Source: Massilia sp. ST3 (lineage in GTDB: Bacteria; Pseudomonadota; Gammaproteobacteria; Burkholderiales; Burkholderiaceae_D). From it: a stretch of 64,000 nt of DNA. Under the pieces are notes generated by a model, which searched no databases, had not been told where the DNA came from, and worked only from the letters and a program-made list of their open reading frames with translations. How positions within the stretch are numbered: position 1 is the first letter of the stretch; each line of letters starts with the position of its first letter. Made by a program: the position numbers and the translations under genes. Location: contig NZ_JAGPWC010000006.1 in NCBI RefSeq assembly GCF_018119405.1, positions 1-64,000 on the forward strand, read 5' to 3'. Below are positions 48,477 through 57,409 of this stretch, piece by piece.

Positions 48477-48998
48477 ATGCAAACAATTTCCGCACCCGCC
48501 ACGCCGATCCGTATCGTCCCGCTGCCGTTCGCCTACCTGGAGCGCGCCCGCGCGGGCGTCGACGACCTGGGCCAGCCCGTCGAACGCCATGTCGCCCAGG
48601 GCGGCGAACCGCTGCGCGACCTGCTGCGCCGCGCCGAACCGGGCGAAGCCATCCTGCTGGCCAGCTACTGCCCGTTCACGCAAGCCGGCCCCTTCCGCGA
48701 ATACGGTCCGGTGTTCCTGTCGGCGGCGGGGCAGGGCGCGGCGCCGCCCGGCGCCTTGCCGTTCGAGGGCGAAACGCCTTACCTCGGGGCCAGCTTCGTG
48801 CTGCGCGCCTACAGCGCAAGCGAACGCATCGTCGACGCACGCGTCAGCTCGCCGGACGCCGCGGCGGGCGACCTGGACGCCCTGTTCGCACGCGCCGACA
48901 CGGACTTCGTGCTGGCGCGCTTCACCGCCTACGGCTGCTACGCGCTGCGCATCGAACGGGCCGCGCCCGCCGGCGCCGGCATGGCCTTGCGCAGGTAG
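48477..48998 (+). CDS. DUF1203 family protein
   Basis: 173 residues after a strong AAGGAGCGAGACCC site. DUF1203 pattern: LRDLLRRAEPGEAILLASYCPF, GPFREYGPVFL, LRAYSASERIVDARV and ARFTAYGCYALRIER. The family is widespread in proteobacteria and has no known function. Cytoplasmic by composition. The 3' end overlaps the end of the convergent MerR gene by 61 bp. Confidence 0.85.
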   Translation: MQTISAPATPIRIVPLPFAYLERARAGVDDLGQPVERHVAQGGEPLRDLLRRAEPGEAILLASYCPFTQAGPFREYGPVFLSAAGQGAAPPGALPFEGETPYLGASFVLRAYSASERIVDARVSSPDAAAGDLDALFARADTDFVLARFTAYGCYALRIERAAPAGAGMALRR

Positions 48999-49990
48999 TC
49001 GAGCAGATCGTCGCCGATGCCGCTGCCCATGCGCAGCACCGGCTCGTTCGCGCTGGCCCGGCGGAAGGCCTCGACGGTCACGGGATCGGTGCCCACCATG
49101 TCCTGGAACATCGCCATCCAGCGCCGCGCCAGCGCGCGCGCCTCGGGGCCTTGTGCGCCGGGATCGCGTCCCATTTCCTCGCGCACTGCGGCGATCAGGC
49201 CCGGCCATTCATGTCCATGTTCCGCCTGGTGGCGGCGCATGCGTTCCAGCACCTCGGGCGCCAGGTAGCGCGCATACACGTCGTGGCGCAACTCGGCGAC
49301 CGACAACATGACATAGCCCATCAGTTCCGGCGTCATCCCCTGGTTTCCCATGGCCTGCTGTTCCCGTATCGCCATGGTATTGATGCGTGTGATGATGGCG
49401 TCGTCATTGCCAGTGCTGCGCTGGAAGGCGTCCAGCCAGCGCTGGGCAAAGGACTTGGCGGCGCTCGACGAGGGCGCGACCTGCGAGCGCATCAGGCCTG
49501 TTCCCTGCTCGACCAGCCGTTGCCAGTCGCGCCGCGCCTCCGGGCTGCTGAAGATGGGGATGTGTTCCAGTTCGTCCTTGGTGAAGTATTGTTCGTACAC
49601 GGTCATCTGCTCCAAAGTGGTGAGCCACTCGGACAGGTCGGGCGCCGCGCCGCGCAGCAGCTCGCCGCGCAGGTGCAGCAGCTGCTTGCGCATCTGCGTC
49701 GCCTCAAGGATCTGGCGGTCGACGGCGGCGAGCTGGCGTTCGACCACCGCCAGCGCCGTGGCGCCCGGACTGTCCAGCGGGTTGTCCAGATAAAGCCCGA
49801 TGTCGGCCAGCCCCATCCCGAGTACGCGCAAGGCCTGGATCTGCTGTAGCCGGGCCACGTCGTCGCGGTCGTAGAGCCGGTCGCCGGCATCGGAACGCGC
49901 GGAAGGGCGGAGCAGCCCGATGCTGTCGTAGTGGTGCAGCGTGCGGACCGTGAGGTTCGCGAGCGCGGCGAGTTCTCCAACTTTCAGCAT
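48938..49990 (-). CDS. MerR-family transcriptional regulator with TipAS-type effector domain
   Basis: 350 residues from the ATG after AAAGGAGCCGCCCC. N-terminal MerR helix-turn-helix (MLKVGELAALANLTVRTLHHYDSIGLLRPS), wing RLYDRDDVARLQQIQALRVLGMGLADIGLYL, dimerisation coiled coil (VVERQLAAVDRQILEATQMRKQLLHL), then a TipAS-like all-helical antibiotic/ligand-binding half that appears duplicated, each half with a QRW/RRWMAMFQ-type helix. It should bind the perfect palindrome just upstream and activate its own or a divergent promoter on ligand binding. The ligand is unknown. Confidence 0.87.
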   Translation of the reverse strand: MLKVGELAALANLTVRTLHHYDSIGLLRPSARSDAGDRLYDRDDVARLQQIQALRVLGMGLADIGLYLDNPLDSPGATALAVVERQLAAVDRQILEATQMRKQLLHLRGELLRGAAPDLSEWLTTLEQMTVYEQYFTKDELEHIPIFSSPEARRDWQRLVEQGTGLMRSQVAPSSSAAKSFAQRWLDAFQRSTGNDDAIITRINTMAIREQQAMGNQGMTPELMGYVMLSVAELRHDVYARYLAPEVLERMRRHQAEHGHEWPGLIAAVREEMGRDPGAQGPEARALARRWMAMFQDMVGTDPVTVEAFRRASANEPVLRMGSGIGDDLLDYLRKAMPAPAGAARSMRSA

Positions 49991-50019
49991 GGGGCGGCTC
50001 CTTTCTTCAGCGTGGCGCC

Positions 50020-50050
50020 AGTCTCGACCCTCACGCGGCGTGAGGGTCAA
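50020..50050 (-). promoter_or_regulatory. MerR-type promoter and operator
   Basis: GACCCTCACG and CGTGAGGGTC (50026-50048) are perfect 10-bp arms around CGG. On the minus strand TTGACC and a -10-like GAGACT are separated by 19 bp with the palindrome in the spacer, the over-long spacing typical of MerR-controlled promoters. It lies 30 bp before the regulator start, suggesting autoregulation. Confidence 0.75.
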
Positions 50051-50083
50051 TAGGGCGATGACGCGAGATGATACCGCGCAGGC

Positions 50084-51085
50084 TTACCAGGCCATCTTGT
50101 TCCAGGTGTTGTCGCCGACCACGCCGTCCGCGCTCAAGCCTTTCGACGTCTGGAAGTTTTTCACCGCCGTCGCCGTGGCCGGGCCGAAGGCGCCGTCGAC
50201 CGCGATGCCGGCCCCGCTCTCGTTGAGCTGGCTCTGCACCGCGCGCACCTTGGCGCCCGCGTCGCCCTGCTGGGTGAGGATGACCAGCACCGGCCAGGTG
50301 GCGTTGCCGACGATGCCGTCCGCGCCCAGGCCGTGCGAGGACTGGAAGTTCTTCACCGCGTTCTGGGTGGCGGTGTCGAAGCTGGCGTTGACCGTGAGCG
50401 CATAGCCCCATTGCTGCAGCAGGTACTGGATGGTGCGCACGCGCTCGCCCGTGTTCCCGTACTGGACCAGCGGCCAGGTCGTGGTGGTGGTGCCGCCGCT
50501 GCCGCCTGCGACCAGTGACTTGTAGCGCGGCCAGTCCCAGCCCGAGCCCGGGTCGGTGTGGCTCTGGCTGGCGTAGTTGACGTGGCCCTTGACGTTGTAC
50601 AGCGAGTCGGAAGGCACCGCGCTCCAGCCGGCGCTGCCGTCGTAGACCTTCTGCGACAGCGAGCGCGAGGCCAGGATGTCGCGCGTCAGCGCGGCCGAGG
50701 CGTTGTACATGGCCGTCGTATACCAGGCGGACGGGTTGGCGATATAGCCCTCGTGCTCGATGCCGACGGTGTAGCCGTTTGAGTTGCCCACGTGCCAGGC
50801 CTTGTCGGCCTCGCGCACCATCTGGGTCACCTGGCCGTCCGACGAACGGATCACGTAGTGGGCGCTGACGCCGGCGCTGCAGTTCTGGAACCAGGAGATC
50901 GAGCCGGCGTAGGAGCCCTGCGTGGTGTGTACGGTTACGTGGCTGACGGATGCGGTGCGCGCCGAATAATTACAGCTTGCGGCGGGGTTCCAGATGGCCG
51001 GCGGATAGTCGGTCGAGGCCAGCGCCGGCTGGACGGACGTAGCAAAGCAGAGGCTTGCGACCAAGCCGCGAAACAAGTTCTTCAT
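50084..51085 (-). CDS. N-acetylmuramoyl-L-alanine amidase with two peptidoglycan-binding domains
   Basis: 333 residues. Signal peptide (LVASLCFATSVQPALA). Amidase_2 domain, about 40-190: HVTVHTTQGSYAGSISWFQ, SAHYVIRSSDGQV, TVGIEHEGYI and GHVNYASQSHTDPGSGWDW, giving the zinc His pair and catalytic region. A short Gly/Thr linker leads to two PG_binding_1 repeats: QYGNTGERVRTIQYLLQQWG and QGDAGAKVRAVQSQLNESG. It cleaves the amide between MurNAc and stem peptide; secreted or periplasmic. The transglycosylase-like gene precedes it, 22 bp upstream. Confidence 0.88.
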   Translation of the reverse strand: MKNLFRGLVASLCFATSVQPALASTDYPPAIWNPAASCNYSARTASVSHVTVHTTQGSYAGSISWFQNCSAGVSAHYVIRSSDGQVTQMVREADKAWHVGNSNGYTVGIEHEGYIANPSAWYTTAMYNASAALTRDILASRSLSQKVYDGSAGWSAVPSDSLYNVKGHVNYASQSHTDPGSGWDWPRYKSLVAGGSGGTTTTTWPLVQYGNTGERVRTIQYLLQQWGYALTVNASFDTATQNAVKNFQSSHGLGADGIVGNATWPVLVILTQQGDAGAKVRAVQSQLNESGAGIAVDGAFGPATATAVKNFQTSKGLSADGVVGDNTWNKMAW

Positions 51086-51107
51086 GAGTGTCTCCGTAGA
51101 TGCTGCT

Positions 51108-51833
51108 TTATTTTTTATTCGGGGTGTCGGCGAAGTCCGGCGCCGAGATCTTCGGGTCGGGTACGCCGGTTTCCACGGTGATGCGGCGCGCGGACAGCTT
51201 CCTGAGCTTGTCCTTGCCGTAGATGCGCTCCATCTCGACGTGCTTCTGGCCGACGCGATACTGCTCGCTGCCGCGGCCCTGGCGGATGGCGGTGTAGATT
51301 TCGTAGGAGTAGATCTGCGCGATCTCGCGCTGCGGGATGCCGCTGTAGCGGGCCACGGCGTCTTCCCAGTCCTCGAGCGGGAAGGCGCGCGTCTTGCGGT
51401 TGCCGTACTGGGCGAGCAGGGCGGCGGCGGCGCGGATGTTGCTGCGGGTGTCCGAGGCCGCCTGCTCCGGCGTGACGCGGATCAGGGCCGCGCCTTGCGC
51501 GAGCGAGTGGCCGAAGTGCGGGTCGTCACGCAGGCCCATGATGCCGTAGCTGATCGGCATGCCGTGGTGCGATTCCACCTCGACTTCCGGCTCGCCGTTC
51601 TTCTTCATTTTTCCTTTCGGCACATGCGGATGCCAGCGCGTCTCGGCATAGGCGATCGACTCGAGCAGTTCGACCGGCACGTTGAATTCGCTTGAGGCTT
51701 CCTTGAAGTACTGCTTGTACTGCTTTGCCGACACGCTCAGTTCGGCGGGTTTGCCGTCGGCGAAGGCCGGCGGTAGGGTGGCAAGTCCTGCACAAAGCGC
51801 GACGATCAGCTGTGCCTTTACGGTTAACTTCAT
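51108..51833 (-). CDS. Lytic-transglycosylase-like exported protein
   Basis: 241 residues. Signal peptide (LIVALCAGLATLPPAFA). The middle has an SLT-like core: FNVPVELLESIAYAETRWHPHV (catalytic Glu candidate in the AETRW motif), SYGIMGLRDDPHFGHSL, SNIRAAAALLAQYG, WEDAVARYSG and IYSYEIYTAIRQG. It should cleave the glycan strand of peptidoglycan. First gene of a two-gene unit with the amidase, giving a set with complementary cleavage activities. Confidence 0.78.
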   Translation of the reverse strand: MKLTVKAQLIVALCAGLATLPPAFADGKPAELSVSAKQYKQYFKEASSEFNVPVELLESIAYAETRWHPHVPKGKMKKNGEPEVEVESHHGMPISYGIMGLRDDPHFGHSLAQGAALIRVTPEQAASDTRSNIRAAAALLAQYGNRKTRAFPLEDWEDAVARYSGIPQREIAQIYSYEIYTAIRQGRGSEQYRVGQKHVEMERIYGKDKLRKLSARRITVETGVPDPKISAPDFADTPNKK

Positions 51834-52319
51834 CGTTGTCTCCTGTGGTTATGTGCCCCGCAGCGGGGGAGTGCCGAATCGGCCCGCCGAGTATATGCAT
51901 GGTTTTCCGTAGGAAATCGTAAGGCTTTGATCTGCAACAGGAAAATGAACAAAGTTCAATTGTGCGCGGCTATTGCGTGAAACGTGCTTATGAGGTGGGG
52001 TTAACGGGGTAAAAGCTAAAGCTATCGAGTGGACGGGCGTGCGGTGTGTGCGATGTGGTGTGTCTGCTTATGCGGTACCTGCTAGGTTCGATCCGTCATC
52101 CCGGCGAAGGCCGGGATCCAAGTTTGCGTGCGTGTCTCATCCGTTTGCATGTGCCACGTCTATGCAATGAACCCGGGTTCCGGCCTCCGCCGGAACGACG
52201 GGCATGGGCAACGTGTCGATTTTCAGAAGCGCGGCAGATCTCGGCATGAACACCCCGGCACTCCAGTTTTTCCTGTGGCGGTACAATAACGAATTCGACA
52301 CAATTCCAACGAGATCGCC
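51834..52319. other. Intergenic region holding a repeat and the argJ promoter
   Basis: 486 bp. AT-richer near 51910-52080. The palindromic repeat at 52094-52200 fills the middle, and a -10-like TACAAT at 52282-52287 lies 33 bp before argJ without a good -35. No gene seen. Confidence 0.6.
52094..52200. repeat. Palindromic extragenic repeat (CCGGCGAAGGCCGG core)
   Basis: Left arm 52094-52124 begins CGTCATCCCGGCGAAGGCC; right arm 52171-52200 is its inverted, slightly diverged copy (GGTTCCGGCCTCCGCCGGAA). The inner 46 bp differ from the copy at 36846-36949, while the left arms agree at all but one position. Confidence 0.8.
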
Positions 52320-53558
52320 ATGGCCGTCAATTCCCCCCTGCCTGTCGCAGCCGACCTGAAACCCGTCAACGGCATTGAAATCGGCTTCGCCGAAGCCGGC
52401 ATCAAGAAGCCCAATCGCAAGGACATCCTGGTGATGAAGCTGGCGGAAGGCGCGACCGTATCGGGCGTGTTCACCTTGAACCGCTTCTGCGCCGCGCCGG
52501 TCCAGGTGAGCAAGGCCAACCTGGAAGCGGTCAAGGCGGGCGGTGCGCCGATCCGCGCGCTGGTGGTCAACACCGGCAACGCCAACGCCGGCACCGGCGA
52601 AACCGGCCTGGCCAACGCCCAGGCCACCTGCGCCGAGCTGGCGGGCCTGCTCGGCCTGCAGCCGCAGCAGGTGCTGCCGTTCTCCACCGGCGTGATCCTG
52701 GAACAGTTGCCGATCGAGAAGGTCAAGGCCGGCCTGCCGGCCGCGGTCGCGAACCTCAAGGCCGACAACTGGTTCAACGCCGCCGAGGCGATCATGACCA
52801 CCGACACCCAGCCGAAGGCGGCCTCGCGCACCGTCACCATTGGCGGCCATACCGTGACCCTGACCGGCATCAGCAAGGGCGCCGGCATGATCAAGCCGAA
52901 CATGGCGACCATGCTCGGCTACGTGGCCTGCGACGCCAAGGTGGCCCAGCCGGTGCTGGACGAACTGGTCAGGCACGCGGCCGACCACTCGTTCAACAGC
53001 ATCACCATCGACGGCGACACCTCGACCAACGACTCCTTCATGCTGATCGCCACCGGCGCAGGCGGCCTGGAAATCAACAGCGCCGGCGGCGCCGAGTACG
53101 AGGCGCTGAAGGAAGCCGTCACCGAGATCTCGCGCAACCTGGCGCAGCAGATCATCCGCGACGGCGAAGGCGCGACCAAGTTCATGACCATCACGGTGGA
53201 AGAGGGCCGCGACGTCGCCGAGTGCCGCAAGATCGCCTACGCCATCGCCCATTCGCCGCTGGTCAAGACCGCCTTCTTCGCCTCCGACCCGAACCTGGGC
53301 CGCATCCTGGCCGCGGTTGGCTATGCCGGCGTGGACGACCTCGACGTCACCAAGCTCGACCTCTACCTGGACGACGTGTGGGTGGCCAAGAGCGGCGGCC
53401 GCAACCCGGACTACAAGGAAGAAGACGGCCAGCGCGTGATGAAGCAGTCCGAGATCACGGTGCGCGTCAAGCTGGCGCGCGGAGACGCCACCGCCACCGT
53501 CTGGACCTGCGACCTGTCGCACGACTACGTGTCGATCAACGCCGACTACCGCTCCTGA
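52320..53558 (+). CDS. argJ: Bifunctional glutamate N-acetyltransferase/amino-acid acetyltransferase ArgJ
   Basis: 412 residues. [66 protein letters not shown] with the threonine at which the precursor self-cleaves into alpha and beta chains, and [18 protein letters not shown]. It transfers the acetyl group from N-acetylornithine to glutamate in arginine biosynthesis. Followed 16 bp later by the DUF815 gene. Confidence 0.97.
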   Translation: MAVNSPLPVAADLKPVNGIEIGFAEAGIKKPNRKDILVMKLAEGATVSGVFTLNRFCAAPVQVSKANLEAVKAGGAPIRALVVNTGNANAGTGETGLANAQATCAELAGLLGLQPQQVLPFSTGVILEQLPIEKVKAGLPAAVANLKADNWFNAAEAIMTTDTQPKAASRTVTIGGHTVTLTGISKGAGMIKPNMATMLGYVACDAKVAQPVLDELVRHAADHSFNSITIDGDTSTNDSFMLIATGAGGLEINSAGGAEYEALKEAVTEISRNLAQQIIRDGEGATKFMTITVEEGRDVAECRKIAYAIAHSPLVKTAFFASDPNLGRILAAVGYAGVDDLDVTKLDLYLDDVWVAKSGGRNPDYKEEDGQRVMKQSEITVRVKLARGDATATVWTCDLSHDYVSINADYRS

Positions 53559-53574
53559 TCTTCCGCACCAGGCA

Positions 53575-54465
53575 ATGACACCACTGGAACAGTTCCTGCA
53601 CCGCGCCGAAGCCCTGCTGGCGCGCGTGGAGGCGGTGCTGCCGCCGCCCGTGCCGCGCGAGCCGGACTGGAAGCGCAGCTTCGCCTTCCGCTGGCGCAAG
53701 CGCGCCAATGGCGGCGGCAAGTACCTGCAGCCGGTGCTGCATGCGTCGACGATCCGCCTCGAAGACCTGCAGCACGTGGATGCGCAGAAGCGCCAGATCG
53801 AACAGAACACGCGCCAGTTCGTGGCGCGCCGCCCGGCCAACAACGTGCTGCTCACCGGCGCGCGCGGCACCGGCAAGTCCTCGCTGATCAAGGCCTGCCT
53901 GAACGGCTTCGCCGGCCAGGGCCTGCGCCTGATCGAGGTCGACAAGGAAGACCTGGCCGACCTGCCGGACATCGTCGACCTGGTGGCGGGCCGGCCGGAA
54001 CGCTTCGTGATCTTCTGCGACGACCTGTCCTTCGAAGAAGGCGAGGCCGGCTACAAGGCGCTCAAGGTGGCGCTGGACGGCAGCATCAGCGCGCAGTCGG
54101 ACAACGTCCTGATCTACGCGACCTCGAACCGGCGCCACCTGATGCCGGAGAAAATGTCGGACAACGCGGGCTACCGCCACAGCGACGAGGGCGACCTGCA
54201 TCCGGGCGAGACGGTGGAAGAGAAGATCTCGCTGTCGGAGCGCTTCGGCCTGTGGCTGTCCTTCTATCCCTTCCGCCAGGACGACTACCTCGACATCACC
54301 GGCCACTGGCTGGCGAGCTTCGGCTGCACGCCGGAACAGATCGAGGGCGCGCGTGCGCAAGCCCTGCAATGGGCGCTGCAGCGCGGCTCGCGCTCGGGCC
54401 GCGTGGCCTGGCAATTTGCGAAGGACTATGCCGGCAAGCTGCCGGATTTTGAAACAAATGAGTGA
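53575..54465 (+). CDS. DUF815 AAA+ ATPase
   Basis: 296 residues. NNVLLTGARGTGKSSLIKACL (Walker A, about 90-98), RFVIFCDDLSFEEGE (Walker B), IYATSNRRHLMPE (sensor 1), followed by EKISLSERFGLWLSFYPFRQDDYL. DUF815 proteins are ATPases of unknown role, very often between argJ and a NUDIX gene in Burkholderiales. Cytoplasmic. Overlaps the NUDIX gene by 8 nt. Confidence 0.9.
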   Translation: MTPLEQFLHRAEALLARVEAVLPPPVPREPDWKRSFAFRWRKRANGGGKYLQPVLHASTIRLEDLQHVDAQKRQIEQNTRQFVARRPANNVLLTGARGTGKSSLIKACLNGFAGQGLRLIEVDKEDLADLPDIVDLVAGRPERFVIFCDDLSFEEGEAGYKALKVALDGSISAQSDNVLIYATSNRRHLMPEKMSDNAGYRHSDEGDLHPGETVEEKISLSERFGLWLSFYPFRQDDYLDITGHWLASFGCTPEQIEGARAQALQWALQRGSRSGRVAWQFAKDYAGKLPDFETNE

Positions 54466-54880
54466 AGTTAAACCAAAGGCGCGGCCGGTCGACGTTGCGG
54501 TCGGCATCCTGATGCGTCCCAACGGCGACGTGCTGCTCGGCCAGCGGCCGGAAGGCAAGCCCTATGCGGGCTACTGGGAATTCCCGGGCGGGAAGGTCGA
54601 GGCGGGCGAGGACATCTTCGTGGCGCTGCAGCGCGAATTCGTCGAGGAACTCGGCGTGCGGGTGCTGGGCGGCGAGCCCTGGTGCTGCGTCGAACACGTC
54701 TACGAGCACGCCCACGTGCGCCTGTATTTCTACATCTGCCGGGAGTGGCAGGGCGAGCCGCAAAGCCTGGAAGGACAGGCCTTTGCCTGGCAGGGCGCCT
54801 ACAGCGTCAGCCCGCTGCTGCCGGCCACCATCCCGCTGCTCGAGTGGCTCGACCGGGTTCGCTATCCCCAGAACACCTAA
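54458..54880 (+). CDS. NUDIX hydrolase, MutT-like 8-oxo-dGTP diphosphatase
   Basis: 140 residues from the ATG inside the end of the DUF815 gene. Full NUDIX box GGKVEAGEDIFVALQREFVEELGV (GX5EX7REUXEEXGU), preceded by VDVAVGILMRPNGDVLLGQRPEGKPYAGYWEFPG as in MutT. It should hydrolyse oxidised nucleotides to protect replication fidelity. Its place downstream of secA/argJ parallels mutT positions in other proteobacteria. Confidence 0.92.
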   Translation: MSEVKPKARPVDVAVGILMRPNGDVLLGQRPEGKPYAGYWEFPGGKVEAGEDIFVALQREFVEELGVRVLGGEPWCCVEHVYEHAHVRLYFYICREWQGEPQSLEGQAFAWQGAYSVSPLLPATIPLLEWLDRVRYPQNT

Positions 54881-54889
54881 GGACCTCGC

Positions 54890-56191
54890 GTGAAAGTCAT
54901 CATCCTCGGCAGTGGCGTCATCGGAACCGCATCGGCGTATTTCCTGGCCAGGGCCGGGCATGAGGTGACGGTGGTCGACCGCCAGCCCGGCGCCGGGATG
55001 GAGACCAGTTTCGGCAACGCCGGCGAGATCTCGCCCGGCTACGCCACGCCCTGGGCCGGGCCGGGCGTGCCGATGAAGGCCGTCAAATGGCTGGCGATGC
55101 AGCACAGCCCCCTGGTGATCCGCCCGCGCATGGACCCGGCCCAGTGGCGCTGGATCCTGCAAATGCTGGGCAACTGCAACCAGCGCAGCTACCAGGTCAA
55201 CAAGGGGCGCATGGTGCGCCTGGCCGAGTACAGCCGCGACGTGCTGGTCCAGCTGCGCAAGGACACCGGCATCGCCTACGACGAGCGCAGCAAGGGCACC
55301 CTGCAGCTGTTCCGCACCGAGAAGCAGTTCGAGGGTTCCAGCACCGACATCGAGGTGCTGGAGCAGTACGGCGTGCCCTACAGGCTGCTCGAGCCGAAGG
55401 GTTGCGAGGAATACGAACCGGCCCTGGCGCGCGTACGCGGCCGTTTTGTGGGCGGCCTGCAGCTGCCGAACGACGAGACCGGCGACTGCTTCAAGTTCAC
55501 CCAGGCCCTGGCCGGCATGGCCAAGGCGCTGGACGTGACCTTCGAGCACGAAGTCAGGATCGAGCGCCTGGTCACGGAAGGCGACCGCATCACCGGCGTG
55601 ATCACCTCGAAGGGCGAGCTCAAGGCGGACCAGTACGTGCTGGCCCTGGGCAGCTATTCGCCGCTGATGCTCAAGCAGGTCGGCATCCACATTCCCGTGT
55701 ACCCGGTGAAGGGTTACTCGATCACGGTGCCGATCACGGACGCCTCCGGCGCGCCGGAATCGACGGTGATGGACGAGAGCTTCAAGGTGGCGATCACGCG
55801 CCTGGGCGACCGCATCCGCGTCGGCGGCACGGCGGAGCTGTCCGGCTACGACCTGCGCCTGCACCAGGCGCGCCGCGACACCCTGGAGCATTCGGTGACC
55901 AGCCTGTTCCCGGACGGCGGCGACGTAAGCAAGGCCTCGTTCTGGTGCGGCCTGCGCCCGATGACGCCGGACGGCACGCCGGTGGTCGGGCCGACGCCTT
56001 ACCGCAACCTGTTCCTCAACACCGGGCATGGCACCCTGGGCTGGACCATGGCCTGCGGCTCGGGGCGGGTGCTGGCGGACATGCTGTCGGGACGGCAGCC
56101 AGAGATCGGGCTGGAAGGCTTGTTCATGGACCGGTATGGGAGGAGGAACCGGCCGGTGGTGGTGCCGCAGGGGATACGGGTCGGGGCGTGA
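54890..56191 (+). CDS. dadA: D-amino-acid dehydrogenase DadA
   Basis: 433 residues from a GTG. FAD-binding Rossmann motif [103 protein letters not shown]. Membrane-associated enzyme that oxidises D-amino acids, mainly D-Ala, to 2-oxo acids. No catabolic racemase gene lies nearby. Ends before a terminator-type hairpin. Confidence 0.95.
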   Translation: MKVIILGSGVIGTASAYFLARAGHEVTVVDRQPGAGMETSFGNAGEISPGYATPWAGPGVPMKAVKWLAMQHSPLVIRPRMDPAQWRWILQMLGNCNQRSYQVNKGRMVRLAEYSRDVLVQLRKDTGIAYDERSKGTLQLFRTEKQFEGSSTDIEVLEQYGVPYRLLEPKGCEEYEPALARVRGRFVGGLQLPNDETGDCFKFTQALAGMAKALDVTFEHEVRIERLVTEGDRITGVITSKGELKADQYVLALGSYSPLMLKQVGIHIPVYPVKGYSITVPITDASGAPESTVMDESFKVAITRLGDRIRVGGTAELSGYDLRLHQARRDTLEHSVTSLFPDGGDVSKASFWCGLRPMTPDGTPVVGPTPYRNLFLNTGHGTLGWTMACGSGRVLADMLSGRQPEIGLEGLFMDRYGRRNRPVVVPQGIRVGA

Positions 56192-56225
56192 TTGCCCCAG
56201 CGTTTATTCGGCCTGCTCCTTGGCA

Positions 56226-56259
56226 CGTCGTTCCGGCCTTCGCCGTAACGACGGTTTTT
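56226..56259 (+). terminator. Terminator after dadA
   Basis: CGTCGTTCCGGC (56226-56237), loop CTTC, GCCGTAACGACG (56242-56253), one internal mismatch, then GTTTTT. Its arms derive from the palindromic repeat family, an example of a repeat acting as a terminator. Confidence 0.75.
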
Positions 56260-56292
56260 AAGCCGGCGGGAGAAACCAGGGAGGTGGGTGGT

Positions 56293-56673
56293 TCAGGTAT
56301 GCAGCAACCTCCCCCCCGCAAACGACCAGTTCTCCCACCCCACCTCCTTGAACACCACCATCACGTTCTCCGGCTCCATCCCCGCATCGCGCAGCTTCGT
56401 CACCAGTTCCGTCAGCAGCTTCTTCTTGACCTTCACGCTGCGTCCCACCGACCACAGGATCTCGATCAGCACGAAGTCCTCGTTGCGCGGCGTGTGCAGG
56501 TCCGGATAGTCGGCGCCGTAGCGGAAATCGGCGGCGTCGAGTTCGAACACGCGCTGGAACTGGTCGGTGGCCGGCACGCCCACCGCCACCAGGGCGTGGT
56601 GGACGCCGTCGAGCACCGTGGCCTTGAAGGCGGCGCTCTTGGGCTTGCGGACGGTGATGGAAACGAGTGGCAT
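56293..56673 (-). CDS. Tautomerase-family protein
   Basis: 126 residues. PLVSITVRKPKSAAFKATVLDGVHHALV, with the proline after Met as the usual catalytic base, then DFVLIEILWSVGRSVKVKKKLLTELVTKL and VMVVFKEVGWENWSFAGG. It matches the tautomerase_2/PF14552-type fold. Substrate unknown. Single gene, convergent with dadA. Confidence 0.8.
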   Translation of the reverse strand: MPLVSITVRKPKSAAFKATVLDGVHHALVAVGVPATDQFQRVFELDAADFRYGADYPDLHTPRNEDFVLIEILWSVGRSVKVKKKLLTELVTKLRDAGMEPENVMVVFKEVGWENWSFAGGRLLHT

Positions 56674-56726
56674 GGGAATCCTTTCACTTTGGGTCGGACC
56701 AGTGTACTGCGCTTTGTCCCCATGGC

Positions 56727-57218
56727 CTAGGGCTGGCGGTCGCGCTCCTGGCGTTCGCGTTCGAAGCGCTCGCGCCGCTCGCGTTCGGCCCGCTCGCGCT
56801 GCTGCTTGGCGGCCTTGGCCAGCCAGCGCCGTTCACGCCAGCGGCGGCAGGCGCCGCCCCGTTGCCGGCGGTCGGGCCAGTCGCAGGAAAGGCCGTCGCA
56901 CGGGGAGAAGTCGCAGTCGTTGCCGGGAAGGTCGCAACTCAGACAGTCGCAGTCGCCGCGCTGGTGGTGCAGGACAGGATTGCGCGCGCGTGGCGCACGG
57001 TAGGCCGCGCCGCAGCGCTGCAGGCGGCGGTCCAGCAGGGCCAGGCCGGTGAACAGGCCGTGGCGCGCGATGGCGCGGTAGCCATAGGCCGAGCATCCCG
57101 CGCCGCCGCGATGAACACGGTAGGCGCAGGAAAATCCTTTTAGCGGGGAGAGATGGCGCTGGTACAGGCGGATCGCCCACAGCGCCAGGCGCGCGGCCAG
57201 GGAGGACGCGCCGCGCAT
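56727..57218 (-). CDS. YidD-type membrane-protein insertion factor with Cys-rich tail
   Basis: 163 residues. The N-terminal 65 or so residues match YidD: LALWAIRLYQRHLSPLKGFSCAYRVH, then GCSAYGYRAIARHGLF. YidD proteins are usually 70-90 residues. Here a Cys-rich segment (C90, C92, C95, C102, C107, C112, C124) and a long Arg/Glu coiled-coil tail follow. YidD helps YidC-dependent insertion. Lies 7 nt after yacG. The tail could bind metal or nucleic acid; that part is unexplained. Confidence 0.8.
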   Translation of the reverse strand: MRGASSLAARLALWAIRLYQRHLSPLKGFSCAYRVHRGGAGCSAYGYRAIARHGLFTGLALLDRRLQRCGAAYRAPRARNPVLHHQRGDCDCLSCDLPGNDCDFSPCDGLSCDWPDRRQRGGACRRWRERRWLAKAAKQQRERAERERRERFERERQERDRQP

Positions 57219-57225
57219 GCCGCCG

Positions 57226-57405
57226 TCAGTCGTCCGACGGCTTGTCTTGCGAGTCGAGCGGGGCGCCGCCGGGGATCGTGTACTTCTCCTCGGCCCAGGC
57301 GCCCAGGTCGATCTGCTTGCAGCGTTCGGAGCAGAAGGGGCGGAACTTGTTGGCCGGGGTCCACTCGACCTTCTTGCCGCAGGTGGGACAGGAAACTACC
57401 GTCAT
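57226..57405 (-). CDS. yacG: DNA gyrase inhibitor/zinc-binding protein YacG
   Basis: 59 residues: [20 protein letters not shown] at the start, then [20 protein letters not shown]. The four zinc ligands are C6-x2-C9 and C25-x3-C29. YacG proteins bind GyrB and inhibit gyrase. Lies between zapD and yidD, as in many betaproteobacteria (zapD-yacG). Size is typical. Confidence 0.95.
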   Translation of the reverse strand: MTVVSCPTCGKKVEWTPANKFRPFCSERCKQIDLGAWAEEKYTIPGGAPLDSQDKPSDD

Positions 57406-57409
57406 GAGA

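Noticed and set aside
52081-52095. GGTTCGATCC, like a tRNA T-arm
   Set aside because: No acceptor, D or anticodon stems around it; it abuts a palindromic repeat.
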